Source: Limanda limanda (lineage: Eukaryota > Chordata > Actinopteri > Pleuronectiformes > Pleuronectidae). Taken from it: a stretch of 64,000 nt of DNA. Both the position numbers and the translations under genes were made by a program. The stretch spans positions 21,022,989 through 21,086,988 of the forward strand of contig NC_083646.1 of assembly GCF_963576545.1 (NCBI RefSeq). The letters run 5' to 3'. Of the stretch, positions 12,801-23,274 are shown piece by piece. Below the pieces are notes generated by a model that saw nothing but the letters and a program-made list of their open reading frames with translations, was not told where the DNA came from and ran no database searches. Within the stretch, counting starts at the first letter, position 1. Each line of letters begins with the position of its first letter.

Positions 12801-13496
12801 AAATATTTAAGCTTATGTATATCTTTAGCTGTCAGATACAAACAGTCACCTCTTTTCCAGGGTTAAGTGAAGAAATAAGGAATTAAAAAAAGAATTGCAC
12901 TGGAGGAAGGATAAACATACGGAGTCCCTCGCTGCTCTTAATCATCTGATGTCCACTCATCAGTGTGCACTCAAAGCAGTAAGTAGTTTTTCACAGCTGA
13001 TAGCTAAACATAATCCCAGAATCCTATTTATAACCATAAACTCTGATTGGTCCCTCACTGAGACAGCCAGTTGAACCCTCCCCAGAGAGATGTGAAGAAG
13101 GTCTTCACGATTTCAGAAACAGGTGGAGAATCGGCAGTGCATTACCACAGAATCCACAAAGCTTGATGTTCGCAACCTCCCATCTTCAGCACTAACTCAC
13201 TTGAGTGAGATCTCTCTGACATCTCTGAAAAGCACTTGTGCTCTTCAAAGTGTTCCACCTGCCCTTCAGACTGTATTATCACATGGGTTATAAAAGGAAT
13301 TATTACAGACGGTTGCTCCAGGTTGTTTTTGCCATATTTGACTGACCATGTATAACTGGCATTTTCCCCAACAATTTAAAGCATGTTAGTGTTAAACCCC
13401 CTCTTAGGAGACCTATGATCCCTTTGTTTTAAGGAATTTTAGACCCCTTTCGAAGCTTCCATTTTTTATTCTTATTAAAAATAACTCTCGGCTCTG
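12801..13496. other. No gene recognised
   Basis: AT-rich with no motif seen. Confidence 0.5.
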
Positions 13497-13800
13497 CACT
13501 TATACTGCTGTGGTAGAGTTCACAATGACATATTGCTTGCCACTGATGCAGGTCTGTACCCCATTTTAATTATCTTTGGCCTCAGCTCAGCCTTTAACAA
13601 ATTGGACCACATGTCATAATCAACAATCTGAAAAACTGCTCTATGTTGGCAGCAGTGATGTGGCTCATGGATCATCTCATATTTTTTTGAGATGGCTCCT
13701 TCTCTTGAACTCCTCTTTTGTGGCCCACAGGGGACTTGATTTTCTTTGCTCCTGTATGTTTACAATGAATCCTGCTTGCACCAATTGAATGACTAATTTT
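13497..13800 (+). pseudogene. Decayed LINE reverse transcriptase fragment
   Basis: One frame reads RVHNDILLATDAG, LIIFGLSSAFNKLDH and then a stop. This is the fingers/palm region of L2-type reverse transcriptases, whose usual form is RVFNDLL...LLDLSAAFDTVDH; the first catalytic Asp region is altered to FGLSSAF. About 120 bases on, another frame gives a PQGT...LLYVYN relic of the conserved VPQGS...LLFSLYM block. Multiple frameshifts and stops show that this copy is much older than the L2-like copies at 1 and 20.4 kb. The flanks are too decayed to place its ends. Confidence 0.6.
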
Positions 13801-14563
13801 AAATAGACCACATGTTCCAAGAAGCAGCATGATGAGCAATCCCTCTTCTAACTTACCAAATGTTTAAAAAGAGGCTTGCAGCCAAGATGTTTTCGGCTCA
13901 AGTGGTCCTTTAGTTTCCAAATCCAATTTGATCCTTTTGGATGATGAGTTAAAAATCTTTTCCTGGGTTAGAGCTAAAATATGTGATGAGTAATTTGTAA
14001 TACAGACAGAGAACAATGACTTCTGCGTTCCAGTTTGTCTTTACTCTTGTTGGAGATAACCAGAATGATCGGCTCCCTCCAAAAAAGGTCACTCTTCTCT
14101 TTTTTAGTCAGATCCCATAAAAAGCTTTAAACTAATAATGGAGCTAATTGTGGCTTCAGAGATTTCTACCACTCTGGTAAAACCATCTTAGCCTGAGGAC
14201 AATCCAGCTTCTAATTTAGAAACGGCTGAGTTGAATTCTTTAGCAGAGACTGGTTGCAACAGACTTTCATTATGTGAGGGTGGTGGTTCTGGACAATGAA
14301 AAACGTAATCAGTGCGAGTCTCGTCGGAGGCTTGGGGTTGAGAGAATATGGATGGATGACATGTTTGTAGCCTTCAATAACTTTCCATTTTCCTCTCAAT
14401 TTAGTTTTTGGATTGTTTATTAATAAATGTTTTACTTTTTTGCATATTTTATATACCAGATATTAAGCCGACCCCCCCCCCCCACACACACACGATTATT
14501 CTATAAACAAAATTCAAATTTATAAGTTGCCTCTTTACAACTCAATTCACATCACAAGACTAC
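13801..14563. other. No gene; C12/CA tract inside
   Basis: May hold further decayed LINE sequence, but I cannot read it. A run of 12 C followed by CA units occupies 14472-14492. Confidence 0.45.
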
Positions 14564-14888
14564 TGGGGAGTAGTGGCAGAAACTTGGACTATGGGCAGAA
14601 AAGGTCTCTGGTTCGACTCCACGGAGAAACAACAAAAAGACGAACCTGGATTGATCTGTCCAAAAATCCAAGAGGATTCTCCCTACCCTGTCTATTGCCC
14701 CTGAGCAAGGCACCTTACTCCCAACATCTGCTCCCTGGGCGCCGTACATGGCTGCTCACTGCTCTGTGTGTCCTGCACCAGATGGGTTAAAAGTAGAGGT
14801 TAAATTTCCCTACAATTGCATGGGTGTGCTTGTGCATGTCTGTGCATGTGTTTGGGACAAATAAATGTATCTTAATTAATCTTAATAT
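14564..14888 (+). mobile_element. tRNA-derived SINE, copy 2 (with 3' tail)
   Basis: Same family and orientation as the copy at 7.79 kb. The B box GGTTCGACTCC is at 14610-14620. The A box is weaker (GGGAGTAGTGG, 14566-14576), and about 18 bp between the boxes is missing relative to copy 1. The body modules CCTGAGCAAGGCACC, GGGCGCCGTACATGGC and GATGGGTTAAAA are conserved. This copy keeps a 3' part: TG-rich sequence, then GGGACAAATAAATGTATCTT and a TTAATCTTAAT end. The latter resembles a LINE-derived tail used for retrotransposition. Confidence 0.8.
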
Positions 14889-17270
14889 TTACACAGAATT
14901 GTTAGGATCTAGATCGAGAAACTGAACTGTGGGACTGAAAGCAATTGTTGACCATAAAGAGATAGTATATGCTCTTTATATTAGTTACTTGCAAACACCA
15001 AAAATGAAAAGTGTACCCAGCTCTCCCATCATTGATTTCACTTTCGTAATCGGGTCCACGTTGAATCGTTCTCTGATGAATTTAGGGCCTCAAGTTTACA
15101 GATTACTATACTTCAACAGTTGAATATTAAATCATCTCCTGAATAAACATTCCCTTCATGGCACATTATATAAATTATGTTCCACAAGGTTTGATGCTGC
15201 TTCCACAGTTTCGTAGATTTTTGTCCAATTTTGATCATCAAACTGATAGTTGTATTCATAGAAGTGGTTGAGACTGATTTGACAGGTTCTTCAAACAAAG
15301 ACTCTCGTTTGCCCATCTGAAGGCTAAAGTTTGTGTTTAGTTTCTCAAAAATGATTGCGTGCATCTGTTGATCCAGTCCAGTAAAAGCTGCCCTTAAGCA
15401 AAACCTTTAACACAAGAATTTGTTTTCACAGTCACATGATCCATCACATAGTATTTATCTTTCCTTATTGTTTTCTTTGCAACTGAACCACCAGCAACAA
15501 TAATGTCACAGAGAAAAAATAAAAGTTTCCCCCCCTATGATGAATCACCCGTCTCCGATAAGTTCAGAGTCAAATGTAATAACAAAACTTTTTCACAACA
15601 GCAACTGCTCTTTGAAATTGAAAAATTGAGTGTGTGAGAAATGTGCATGTCAACACGTGAGGATGTGTAAGAGTGCGCTTGCAGCTGCAGTGAGGGTGTG
15701 CAGCTGAATGACTGAACGGCCATATGCTCCTATACCAACAAAATGCATCTCCACTGCTGGGGAACATGGCAGAGACACTGTGCTACCGTACAACAGCTTT
15801 ATCTGCTGTTTGAGACATCCACACTCAAACTGTTCAGCTCCGCTGCTGCCGCTTATATTACAGCCACAATACATTACAACAATATTTCATTATAAAATCT
15901 TAATTCATGAAAAATCTTGTTGTGTCTTTAAGTGCATTCTGAAAAGTGTTTGTTTCTTATTTTCTGAGCCTTTCGTGAAGATTATAATTCTTCTGTATAG
16001 CTCCCTCCTTCCTATTCTAACAGCATGGCTCTGTTAACACCTATGCAAAGTGACAGACCATTCAACATTGTCAGGCTGTACTGTATTAACACCCTCATCC
16101 CATTCACTCTCTTTTGTTCTGACAGACACACACGCACACTCAGCTGTGCCTCTGCATGTGCACATCACGACTCTCGTACTCATTGTAAACACTAGGGGGC
16201 AACGTAATTCTGTGGGAATCCTCAGTAAATGAACGCGAGAGCCCTGAGAACTAATTAAGAGTTTTGTAGATATTTGCAGTTTTCAAAATGTCACATGATT
16301 TTACATATTTCAGTGCACTGCTTGTGCTTCAGAGTTGTTTGACATGGATGAGTTTCTTTCACTCCTTTCTAAATAAAAAAGAAAATCACTTGACACCCCT
16401 CAGGTAGCGTACTCACCTGAATGTCATGTGCTGCTGAATGACGACTAGCTGGTAACTGGATGACCTACTTTCATAGATAATCTGTTGTTTCCGGTGTATT
16501 GTATAATGACAGAAATGCAGAATTGAACATTGTGACCACAATATATATGTAATATAAAAAAGGTATTATTGATATAGTTTTATATTAAAGTTGTCTTCTT
16601 TACTGCATATAGCACATGCCACTGGGACGTGTGTGTGAATTATAAAATTGTTATGACTGTCAAAATGTAAATTATTGTATCCTGCATTATTACATCATCG
16701 TGTAAAAGACAGCCTCTGTCAAAATGTTTTGAATTATTTGAGTTATATTGTGCTTGCAAATTTGTGGTAAATTGTTCGGTAAATGTAGAAGATTGATAAG
16801 TGACATTTAAGCTGAGCTCATCAATCCCCCATTAGTAAGCACCTTGAGTTGAGGTGGTGCTTATCACAGCAAAATATCAACTTTATAAAAGGATGCTGTG
16901 GATATACTGTATGTTACAGTGAAAAGAGTTTATCATGTGAGGATCGCATCTTAAGGGGCTAACGGCATCTGTGTCCCTGCAGTAAATCCATGTAGCCTGC
17001 TTCTAAAATCTGGTGGTTTAAATCCCAGGAGTGTCTGCTGCTACAGCAGCACATTCTTTGGCCACGCAGTACATCTTTATCTCTAAGCTTACATAAAAAA
17101 AACGTGCTGTACTTGGAGAGAAGGAAAGGCCACATGTGAAAAGTGAAAAGAAAATGAGTGTCATTTGTAACTTTTGTTTCTGTTATTTTCCCCCCAAGAG
17201 GCTGGAGACAGGAGCAGATAACCTGTTTGATATTCAAAACCACATCCACCCGGAGCCAGAGTGTGAGTGG
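14889..17270. other. No gene recognised
   Basis: AT-rich. Short frames on both strands near 15.5-16.0 kb lack motifs. Confidence 0.5.
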
Positions 17271-17920
17271 ACGCACAGGAGGGGAAGCAACAGCAGAGGG
17301 GGAGCGAGGAAAAATACATACAAGAGTGAGAAAATAAAACAAAGCTAAGGGCGGAGGAAGAGAACAAAGCAGGCGAGAAGAGGAATGGCCACTGTGAAGT
17401 GGATTCATGGAGTCAATACTCTCAGTTTGTCTCAGGTAGTAAGAACACCTATATATCTAACTGGAGAGAAGAGAAAGAAGAGGTAAAAGACAGAGAGAGG
17501 AAAGAAGAGCAAAGATTAAAAAGGGGAGGGGGGTTATGAAGAAAAACAGACAAAAAAACAAAGTCAAATTGACTGATAAGCGATGAAGAAATCAACGTTC
17601 AGCATGACGTGTACTGCAGAAAAACTGCGTCAACCGATGCAGGAGGGTAAAAAAAAAAGAAGAAAGAGGAGATGGAGAGAACAGATTACTCCTGTGCTAT
17701 TCTTCATTTTAAGCAGCTTGTTGACCTTTCCAGTCAAGCCTGTAGGTGTAGTTCAGATTCTGCACCGGTGCCTGCAGTAATTTCGATGAGAACCGACGCG
17801 GCGAGGAAGTGAGACAGAGTCAAAAGGAGGAGAGAAAACAAAGTAGTGGGGATAAAGAGGGAGACAGACAGGCACATTGAGATAGAAAAAAAAAAGAAGA
17901 TAGATAGACAGGAGATGTTG
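17271..17920. repeat. Purine-rich (GA) low-complexity region
   Basis: The + strand is dominated by A and G over roughly 650 bases, e.g. the GAGAGAAGAGAAAGAAGAGG-like text near 17463 and further blocks at 17641-17680 and 17800-17910. The bias makes the opposite strand poor in stops, which explains the 149-codon reverse frame at 16959-17408. I do not take that frame as a gene. Confidence 0.6.
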
Positions 17921-18850
17921 AGGCCACGAGGATGTGAGCGCTTCCAAATGATTGCCTCTTATAAGGCTGTGTGTTATACTGCCTCAGATTTACTGTCCAT
18001 TTATGGGGGAGGTTATTAGAGTGTCCCAGCTTGGAGCGCTGGGGCTTTGGGGTGATACCTCAGTTTAAAGCGGCGAGTTAAACCGGGAGTAGAGGAGTGG
18101 AGGTACATAATTCACACTCTAGTACCGCCCTGGAAAGACACAGGCAGGCAGTCACACACTGGGCAATCACAAAATGGTCAAGAAACGCTTCATCAAACGG
18201 TAAAAGTGGCTGTCAGGCAAACCTGTAAAAGCTCTGACTTCCACAGGCCTGAGGTGATGAAACACCGGCCAATGTAAACCAGCACACTAAAGGAAAAATG
18301 AGCCACTATATCCAAAGTCTTGCATGAAGACTTAACAAAGAGGTTCATTATTGTGAGTCATTTTAAAACCAAGGCGGATTCCTTCTGGTCAACATTTTTC
18401 ATCGGTTTCCCACAGAGACACATTGTTCAAACATGGCATTTGTGAATTTCTGTACATTTTAACAAATTATCTTCTCATTTAAACCATTAAAAACAGTTTG
18501 TTAGGATTACTTATAGTATGTTGTGCATTACAGCACTTGTCATTGGTCAGGGGCTTGTCCTTGGAACATGTTTTCCTCATGCTCACTGAAATAACTTTTC
18601 AATTTTTTTCTTTTTTTCCTAGTTACAAGGACACAAATGTTCATTACAAGCTGTAGAAAAAGAAAACACTATTTTCACATGGAAATTGCCCCGAGTCTGT
18701 TTTTATGAGGATGGCATGGTAGCAACATATTGAATAATTATTTTGTTTTTGCAGTGGATAGGAACATAACAGTGATTTATAATTTAAACCTCAGTTCTTT
18801 TGCCTTTCAATGAGGCTAAGCATCAACTTGTCAGTGAATTGGGGAAAAGC
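17921..18850. other. No gene recognised
   Basis: Nothing beyond short A/T runs. Confidence 0.5.
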
Positions 18851-19262
18851 AGGAACGAAACGCAGCAGCCAGTGCAATAACCAAAGGTGTCCTGTAATAA
18901 GGCCGAAGAATGAGAGCAAACAAAACACGGTTCAAAAAACAAAGTCTGAAGAAACAGAAAAACAGAAAAGAACACAAACAGATAAACTGAATGAACAAGG
19001 TGACAGGATGACACGATCAACTAGTAGACCCAATGTACAGAGAAAGAGAACAAAGGGAAGCACAGAGACTTATATAGACTGGGATGATTGAACACAGGTG
19101 AAACACATGAGGAGCAGGTGCAGACAATCACAAGGGTGGGGAACAAGACAAAAGCAGGAAATAAAGCTGAGTACACACAAGGAGCAACATTTCAAAATAA
19201 AACAGGAAACAGAGAACTACTAAACACAAACAAGCAGAAAGCTAAAAACGTCTCTGAATCAT
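18851..19262 (-). repeat. Promoter-like fragment of an interspersed element
   Basis: Read on the reverse strand it goes from GTTGTGTCATGATTCAGAGA through CACCTGTGTTCAATCATCCC to a TATATAAG box (19076-19069) and then a pyrimidine-rich TCTCTGTGCTTCCC. This order of words is one I recall from fish retroelement or LTR-like promoters. No paired LTR, primer-binding site or coding region is visible nearby, so it would be a solo or fragmentary copy. The forward 93-codon frame at 18810-19091 is a by-product of the A-rich strand. Confidence 0.35.
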
Positions 19263-19339
19263 GACACAACTGGGGTTTGAAAGGAGCTGACTACTGAGCT
19301 CAGAGACCGGACTATGTCAATACACAGATTAGAGGCCTA

Positions 19340-19890
19340 AAGGCCGGCGCATGCTTCTGCGTCGTCAGGGGCCCGCAGGCACGCAGCTGTAACGCAGGGC
19401 TCGTTCTCATTCATGGTTCTCCAACCGTTGCGCGTGTTGCCATGCAATTCCCCGCCAGAACACTAGGCGCAGTAATGTTTTTTGTCGAAGTCGGCTCTTC
19501 TTCGTATGTTGCACGAAGAAGAGCGATTTATTTACATCGCCACGGCGGCTCCGCAGAGCCTTTTTCTGGCGGAAAAATCCGCCGGTTAGTGACGGGTTAT
19601 ACTAGTGGACATAGTGTCGGATCTCTTCTGCCAAGTGCTCTTCTATTTGGTCCATATTCGTTCTTCTAAATCTTCCGTGGTTTCCGGGCATGAACCGGAA
19701 ATGCGACTCCGGAAATGATGTAGTCAGCAGACCAATCACAGCCCTCGCGGCCGGGTGACGCTTGCGGGGCTTTGCCGTCTAGTTAGAAAAATTGGCCGAC
19801 GCACGTAAGGACGTAGGAAGGGCCGTGAGGGGCCCGGAAGGGCTCTTGCGTCTCCGTTCCCGTGAAAACGCCGAAGCATGCGCCGGCCTT
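19340..19890. mobile_element. CpG-rich non-autonomous DNA transposon, 551 bp
   Basis: Perfect 18-bp terminal inverted repeats, AAGGCCGGCGCATGCTTC at 19340-19357 and its complement at 19873-19890, are flanked by TA on both sides (19338-19339, 19891-19892), consistent with a TA duplication. The interior is strikingly GC- and CpG-rich compared with the surrounding AT-rich DNA (e.g. around 19540-19600 and 19740-19870). No transposase motif is present; the 75-codon frame at 19442-19669 has no recognisable domain. Intact ends suggest recent activity driven by an autonomous relative elsewhere. Superfamily not assigned. Confidence 0.75.
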
Positions 19891-19892
19891 TA

Positions 19893-20450
19893 GTTTCCTC
19901 CATGCATTTTAGCAGAAAATGGAGTAATCCCTAATGAAGGACGGACTTTCACCTTCCAACGGGACAATGACTAAGCACAGACCAAAGACAAGACAGGTGT
20001 GGCTCAGGGACAAATCTGTGAATGTCTGTATTTTTTGCTTCGTTGTTTGGGTATTGAGTGTAGTCTGAAGGGGAAAAGGCTGCAATAAAAAAAATATGTG
20101 AAGGGGTCTGAAAGTTGTAAATTGTCATCTATTTTACCAGTGTATAATCATAGCAGTACTAAGCAGTGATGCATTTAATCATATACATAATCTATTTAAA
20201 ATTTGTTAAGAAGTACAAATAGTTATTGGGCACTTCACAAGTAAAATATTGTCCAAAGCAACAGTCAGAAACATAACTTGCTCCGTCTTTTTATGCTATA
20301 ATATTTATTTTATTTTGAAGGGGGGGATCACCCGGTTATTTTTGTTTCTTTCTTGTTGAGTTTTCAGCATTATGTTTTGTCATGTTCTATATAAGTATGT
20401 TGAAAACCATGTTAAGTGTGCAAGCCTACTGGCGGAAGTGGAGTGGGTGT
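19893..20450. other. No gene recognised
   Basis: AT-rich, with a G7 run at about 20322. The first 26 codons of the open frame starting at 20372 lie here and do not match the LINE protein that follows, so they are flank. Confidence 0.5.
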
Positions 20451-21670
20451 TTCACTTTGATAAACCGCATCACAGTACCGAAACAGCTCTTTTAAGAGTT
20501 TTTAACGATTTGATTTCAACTGTTGATTCAGGAGATTCTGCTGTCCTAGTGATCCTAGACCTCACGGCCACTTTCGACACGGTCAGTCACACAATCCTAA
20601 TGTCAAGCCTGGAAAGCTTAATAGGGATTAAAGGTCCAGCACTCAGCTGGTTTGAGTCTTACCTAACAGATAGGAGTTTCTCTGTCCACCTTGGTGAATA
20701 CTCCTCTGGGAAGGCCCCACTTACATGTGGGGTACCTCAAGGATCCATTCTAGCCCCTTTTTTTCTCTCTTTATATGCTGCCCCTAGCATCAATCTTTGA
20801 AAAACATGTCTCCTTTCATTGCTTTGCTGACGACATTCAAATATACTTGCCCCTGAACCACAAAACTAAGACATCACTGCAGCCACTCCTTGAGTGCTTA
20901 AATGACGTAAAATCATGGATGGATTAAAACTTCCTCATATTAAACAACAATAAGACTGAGGTTATAATTTTTGGACAATCAGAAGAACTGCTAGATGTGG
21001 ACAATCTTGGGCCTTTGGCTTCTTATACTTGCTCGACTGTAAAGAGTCTTGGTCTTCTTTTTGACAGGGCTTTTAATTTTGATAGGCAAATTTCCTCAGT
21101 AGTTAAAAGGTAGTTTTTTTCAACTGCAACAAATAGCAAAGGTAAAGGCCTACCTACCACAAAAAGACCTGGAGAGAATTATCCATGCATTCATAACCTC
21201 CCGTCTGGATTATTGTAATTCCCTGTATCTAGGCTTGGACAAATCATACATTTAATGCCTGCAGCTAGTCCAAAATGCTTCTGCTCGCCTGCTGACTAGA
21301 ACAAAAAAGAGAGACCATATTACACCCATGTTGCGCCTCCTAAACTGGCTTCCTGTCTGTCACACGATCGTTTTTAAAATCTTACTTTTAAATCTCTTAA
21401 CGGACTGGCATCGTCTTATTTATCCGAACTTCTCATTATACACACTCCAGTTAGGGAACTGGGATCAGCCACTCAACTGCTCTTCGACAAACCTCAGACA
21501 AGGCTAGTAACCAGAGGTGATTACGCCTTTGCAGTAGCCGCCCCAAACCTGTCGAACAACCTACCACTTCACAATAGATCTGCCCCGTCGTTAACACACT
21601 TTAAATCACTATTAAAAACATCTGTTCTCCCTGGCTTTCTCCTCGAGTTGAGTACGTTCCATCGCAGCTG
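20451..21670 (+). pseudogene. L2-like reverse transcriptase (broken)
   Basis: First frame (to 20800): HHSTETALLRVFNDL, VILDLTATFDTVSHTIL (first catalytic Asp region), WFESYLTDRSFSVHLGEY and CGVPQGSIL. After a frameshift, HCFADDIQIYLPL carries the FADD catalytic box near 20830. Then come FGQSEELLDVDNLGPL and RAFNFDRQISSVVKR, and after further shifts YLSELLIIHTPVREL, RGDYAFAVAAPNLSNNLPLH and FKSLLKTSVLPG, ending at TGA 21668-21670. In-frame stops (e.g. WMD-stop near 20925) and at least three frameshifts make it non-functional. Both catalytic Asp regions are still readable. Confidence 0.85.
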
Positions 21671-21851
21671 ATTTAATTTCTTATCGTATTTCTTATATTT
21701 GATTTCTTATTTTAAATTAATAATTGTATTTTATTTGTATCACTAACATATTACGTTTTTACTGTCCTATGGTCGTACCAATACACCTGTAAAGCACTTT
21801 GGTCAACCAAGTTGTTTTTAAATGTGCTATTTAAATAAAATTGACATTGAC
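20451..21851 (+). mobile_element. L2-like LINE, 5'-truncated copy
   Basis: Contains the reverse transcriptase from the fingers region to its C-terminus, then a short 3' UTR with GTAAAGCACTTTGGTCAACC and an AAATAAAATTGACATTGAC tail. The tail unit (TTGACA) differs from the TTGATTGA tail of the element at 1-1466, and the proteins also differ, so these are two subfamilies. The 5' truncation is the usual outcome of incomplete reverse transcription. No endonuclease domain is present. Confidence 0.85.
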
Positions 21852-22285
21852 GATCCGTCTTGGTATTGTAGGATGAATGTGTAGTTTGCTTGAAGAGTAT
21901 CTCTGAGCATCAAATCTTCAAGTGTGACAGGTGGCTTTGTCATCGTCAACTTTCTTATATCTCCTTCAGAGACAATAAACCCTCATGGTAAATTTCTGTT
22001 GTACAGCCATCTGGAAAAAAATGTACACAGGTATTCAGGAAAAAAACGGATATTAATGCTTTCAAGTGCTCACAAACACTACATTTTCAAAAAACGTGGT
22101 CATTGATAAAAGTTTGCATTGCTCATTAATAAGTAAGTAATAGATGAAAACTGTCGGTGGACTGGTTGTCTCACTGAGAGCCACTCTAATTCAAACACAC
22201 GCTTTCCACCCTGTGAAATGACTCTATAACCAGTGTAGCAGGCAAGCTAAAGTGTCGTCGCTAGTGTTAGCTTACTAGCACTTAC
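21852..22285. other. No gene recognised
   Basis: AT-rich. If the putative exon to the right is real, this would be the start of its intron on the reverse strand. Confidence 0.4.
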
Positions 22286-22480
22286 CAGATTAAACTGACC
22301 ACCGCCGCTGTCTTCCTCTCTTCTCTGCTAGATAAAGTTGCGAAACCCCCGCTTCGTCCGGTGAGCTTGACCCGTCCAGGGCGCCTCGCGTGCCGGCCAG
22401 GCTATACGGTTCAATCGGGGTGTAATAAAGAGTGTGGTCCGTGAACGTAACAGGCGGCAAACAGGTACAAAAACATGTTA
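22286..22480 (-). other. Putative CpG-rich first exon with splice donor
   Basis: On the reverse strand a GC- and CpG-rich block (notably 22300-22420) ends CAGTTTAATCTG and is followed at once by GTAAGTGC, a near-ideal donor at 22285-22278. No start codon with a long open frame is evident, so it would be mainly 5' UTR. It could be the first exon of a host gene or non-coding RNA, or the 5' end of a retroelement transcript. The right limit is arbitrary, since a truncated Tc1 lies just beyond. Confidence 0.3.
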
Positions 22481-22504
22481 AAGTGGTTCAAAATGGGTTA
22501 GATA

Positions 22505-22767
22505 ACAAAAGAGTGGCTGCGGGACAACTCTGTGAATGTCCTTGAGTGACCCAGCCAGAGCCCAGACTCAAACCTGATTGAACATCTCTGGAGAGATCTG
22601 AAAATGGCTGGTCATCGACGCTCACCATCCAACTGGATGGAGCTTGAGAAGTCCTGCAAAGAAGGATGGGGGAAACTGCCCAAAATTGGTGTGCCAAGCT
22701 TTTAGCATCATATATAAAAAGACTTGAGGCTGTAATTGCTGCCAAAGGTCCTTCAAAGAATTATTGA
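22505..22767 (+). pseudogene. Tc1 transposase C-terminus
   Basis: Reads SVNVLE, a TGA at 22547-22549 where the family has Trp, then PSQSPDSNLIEHLWRDLK, RRSPSN, CKEGWGKLPK and, after a shift, AAKGPSKNY and the stop at 22765-22767. The Glu of LIEHLW is the third catalytic acidic residue of the DDE triad. The other two would lie in the missing part. Compared with the family, NPIE has become NLIE. Confidence 0.85.
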
Positions 22768-22990
22768 GCAAAGGCTGTTAATACTTACGTACATGTTATA
22801 TTTGTGTTGTTCATCTTTAATAGATTAGCAAAAATTTGAAACAAACTTTTTTTTTTTTTTTTTTCATTATGGGGTTTTGTGTGTAGACTTATGAGGAAAA
22901 AATTAATTGAATCCATTTTGGAATAAGGCTGTAACATAACAAAATGTGGAAAAAGTGAAGCGCTGTGGATTATTTTCCGGATGCATGGTA
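22505..22990 (+). mobile_element. Tc1-like transposon, 3' portion only
   Basis: Holds the C-terminal end of a Tc1 transposase, a 3' non-coding region and a recognisable right terminal repeat (ATGTGGAAAAAGTGAAGCGC then TTTTCCGGATGCAT). The left terminal repeat, promoter and DNA-binding domain are absent. It cannot move by itself and is a remnant. Its terminal repeat is unlike that of the element at 26.3 kb, so it belongs to another Tc1 family. Confidence 0.85.
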
Positions 22991-23022
22991 ATTGTGAAAG
23001 CCCCACCATAGACCTAGAAGCA

Positions 23023-23039
23023 GGGGGGGGGGGGGGGGG
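23023..23039. repeat. G17 homopolymer
   Basis: A run of 17 G, 33 bases beyond the end of the Tc1 remnant. Such runs are prone to assembly error and can form G-quadruplex structures. Confidence 0.9.
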
Positions 23040-23274
23040 TCAACTGCCAAGCTTGTAAAAACTCCCTGAAACTGGACCCCCACGTCAGTTTCTGGCAGTA
23101 CTCTGTGCTGTCTGTAGATTCCTGTGAACAGTCGTTAACCTGAACATCCACAGAAATGTACACGGGCACTTACGGACACAAATTTTTCTTGCAGTAAAAG
23201 TAGAAACACCTCTGTACAAAACAACACAATTAAACATCGTAATCTTTACAATAAACACTGCAAAGTTTCCTGCT

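Noticed and set aside
16959..17408. 149-codon reverse open frame
   Set aside because: Explained by the purine-rich + strand, which removes stops from the complement; no family motif.
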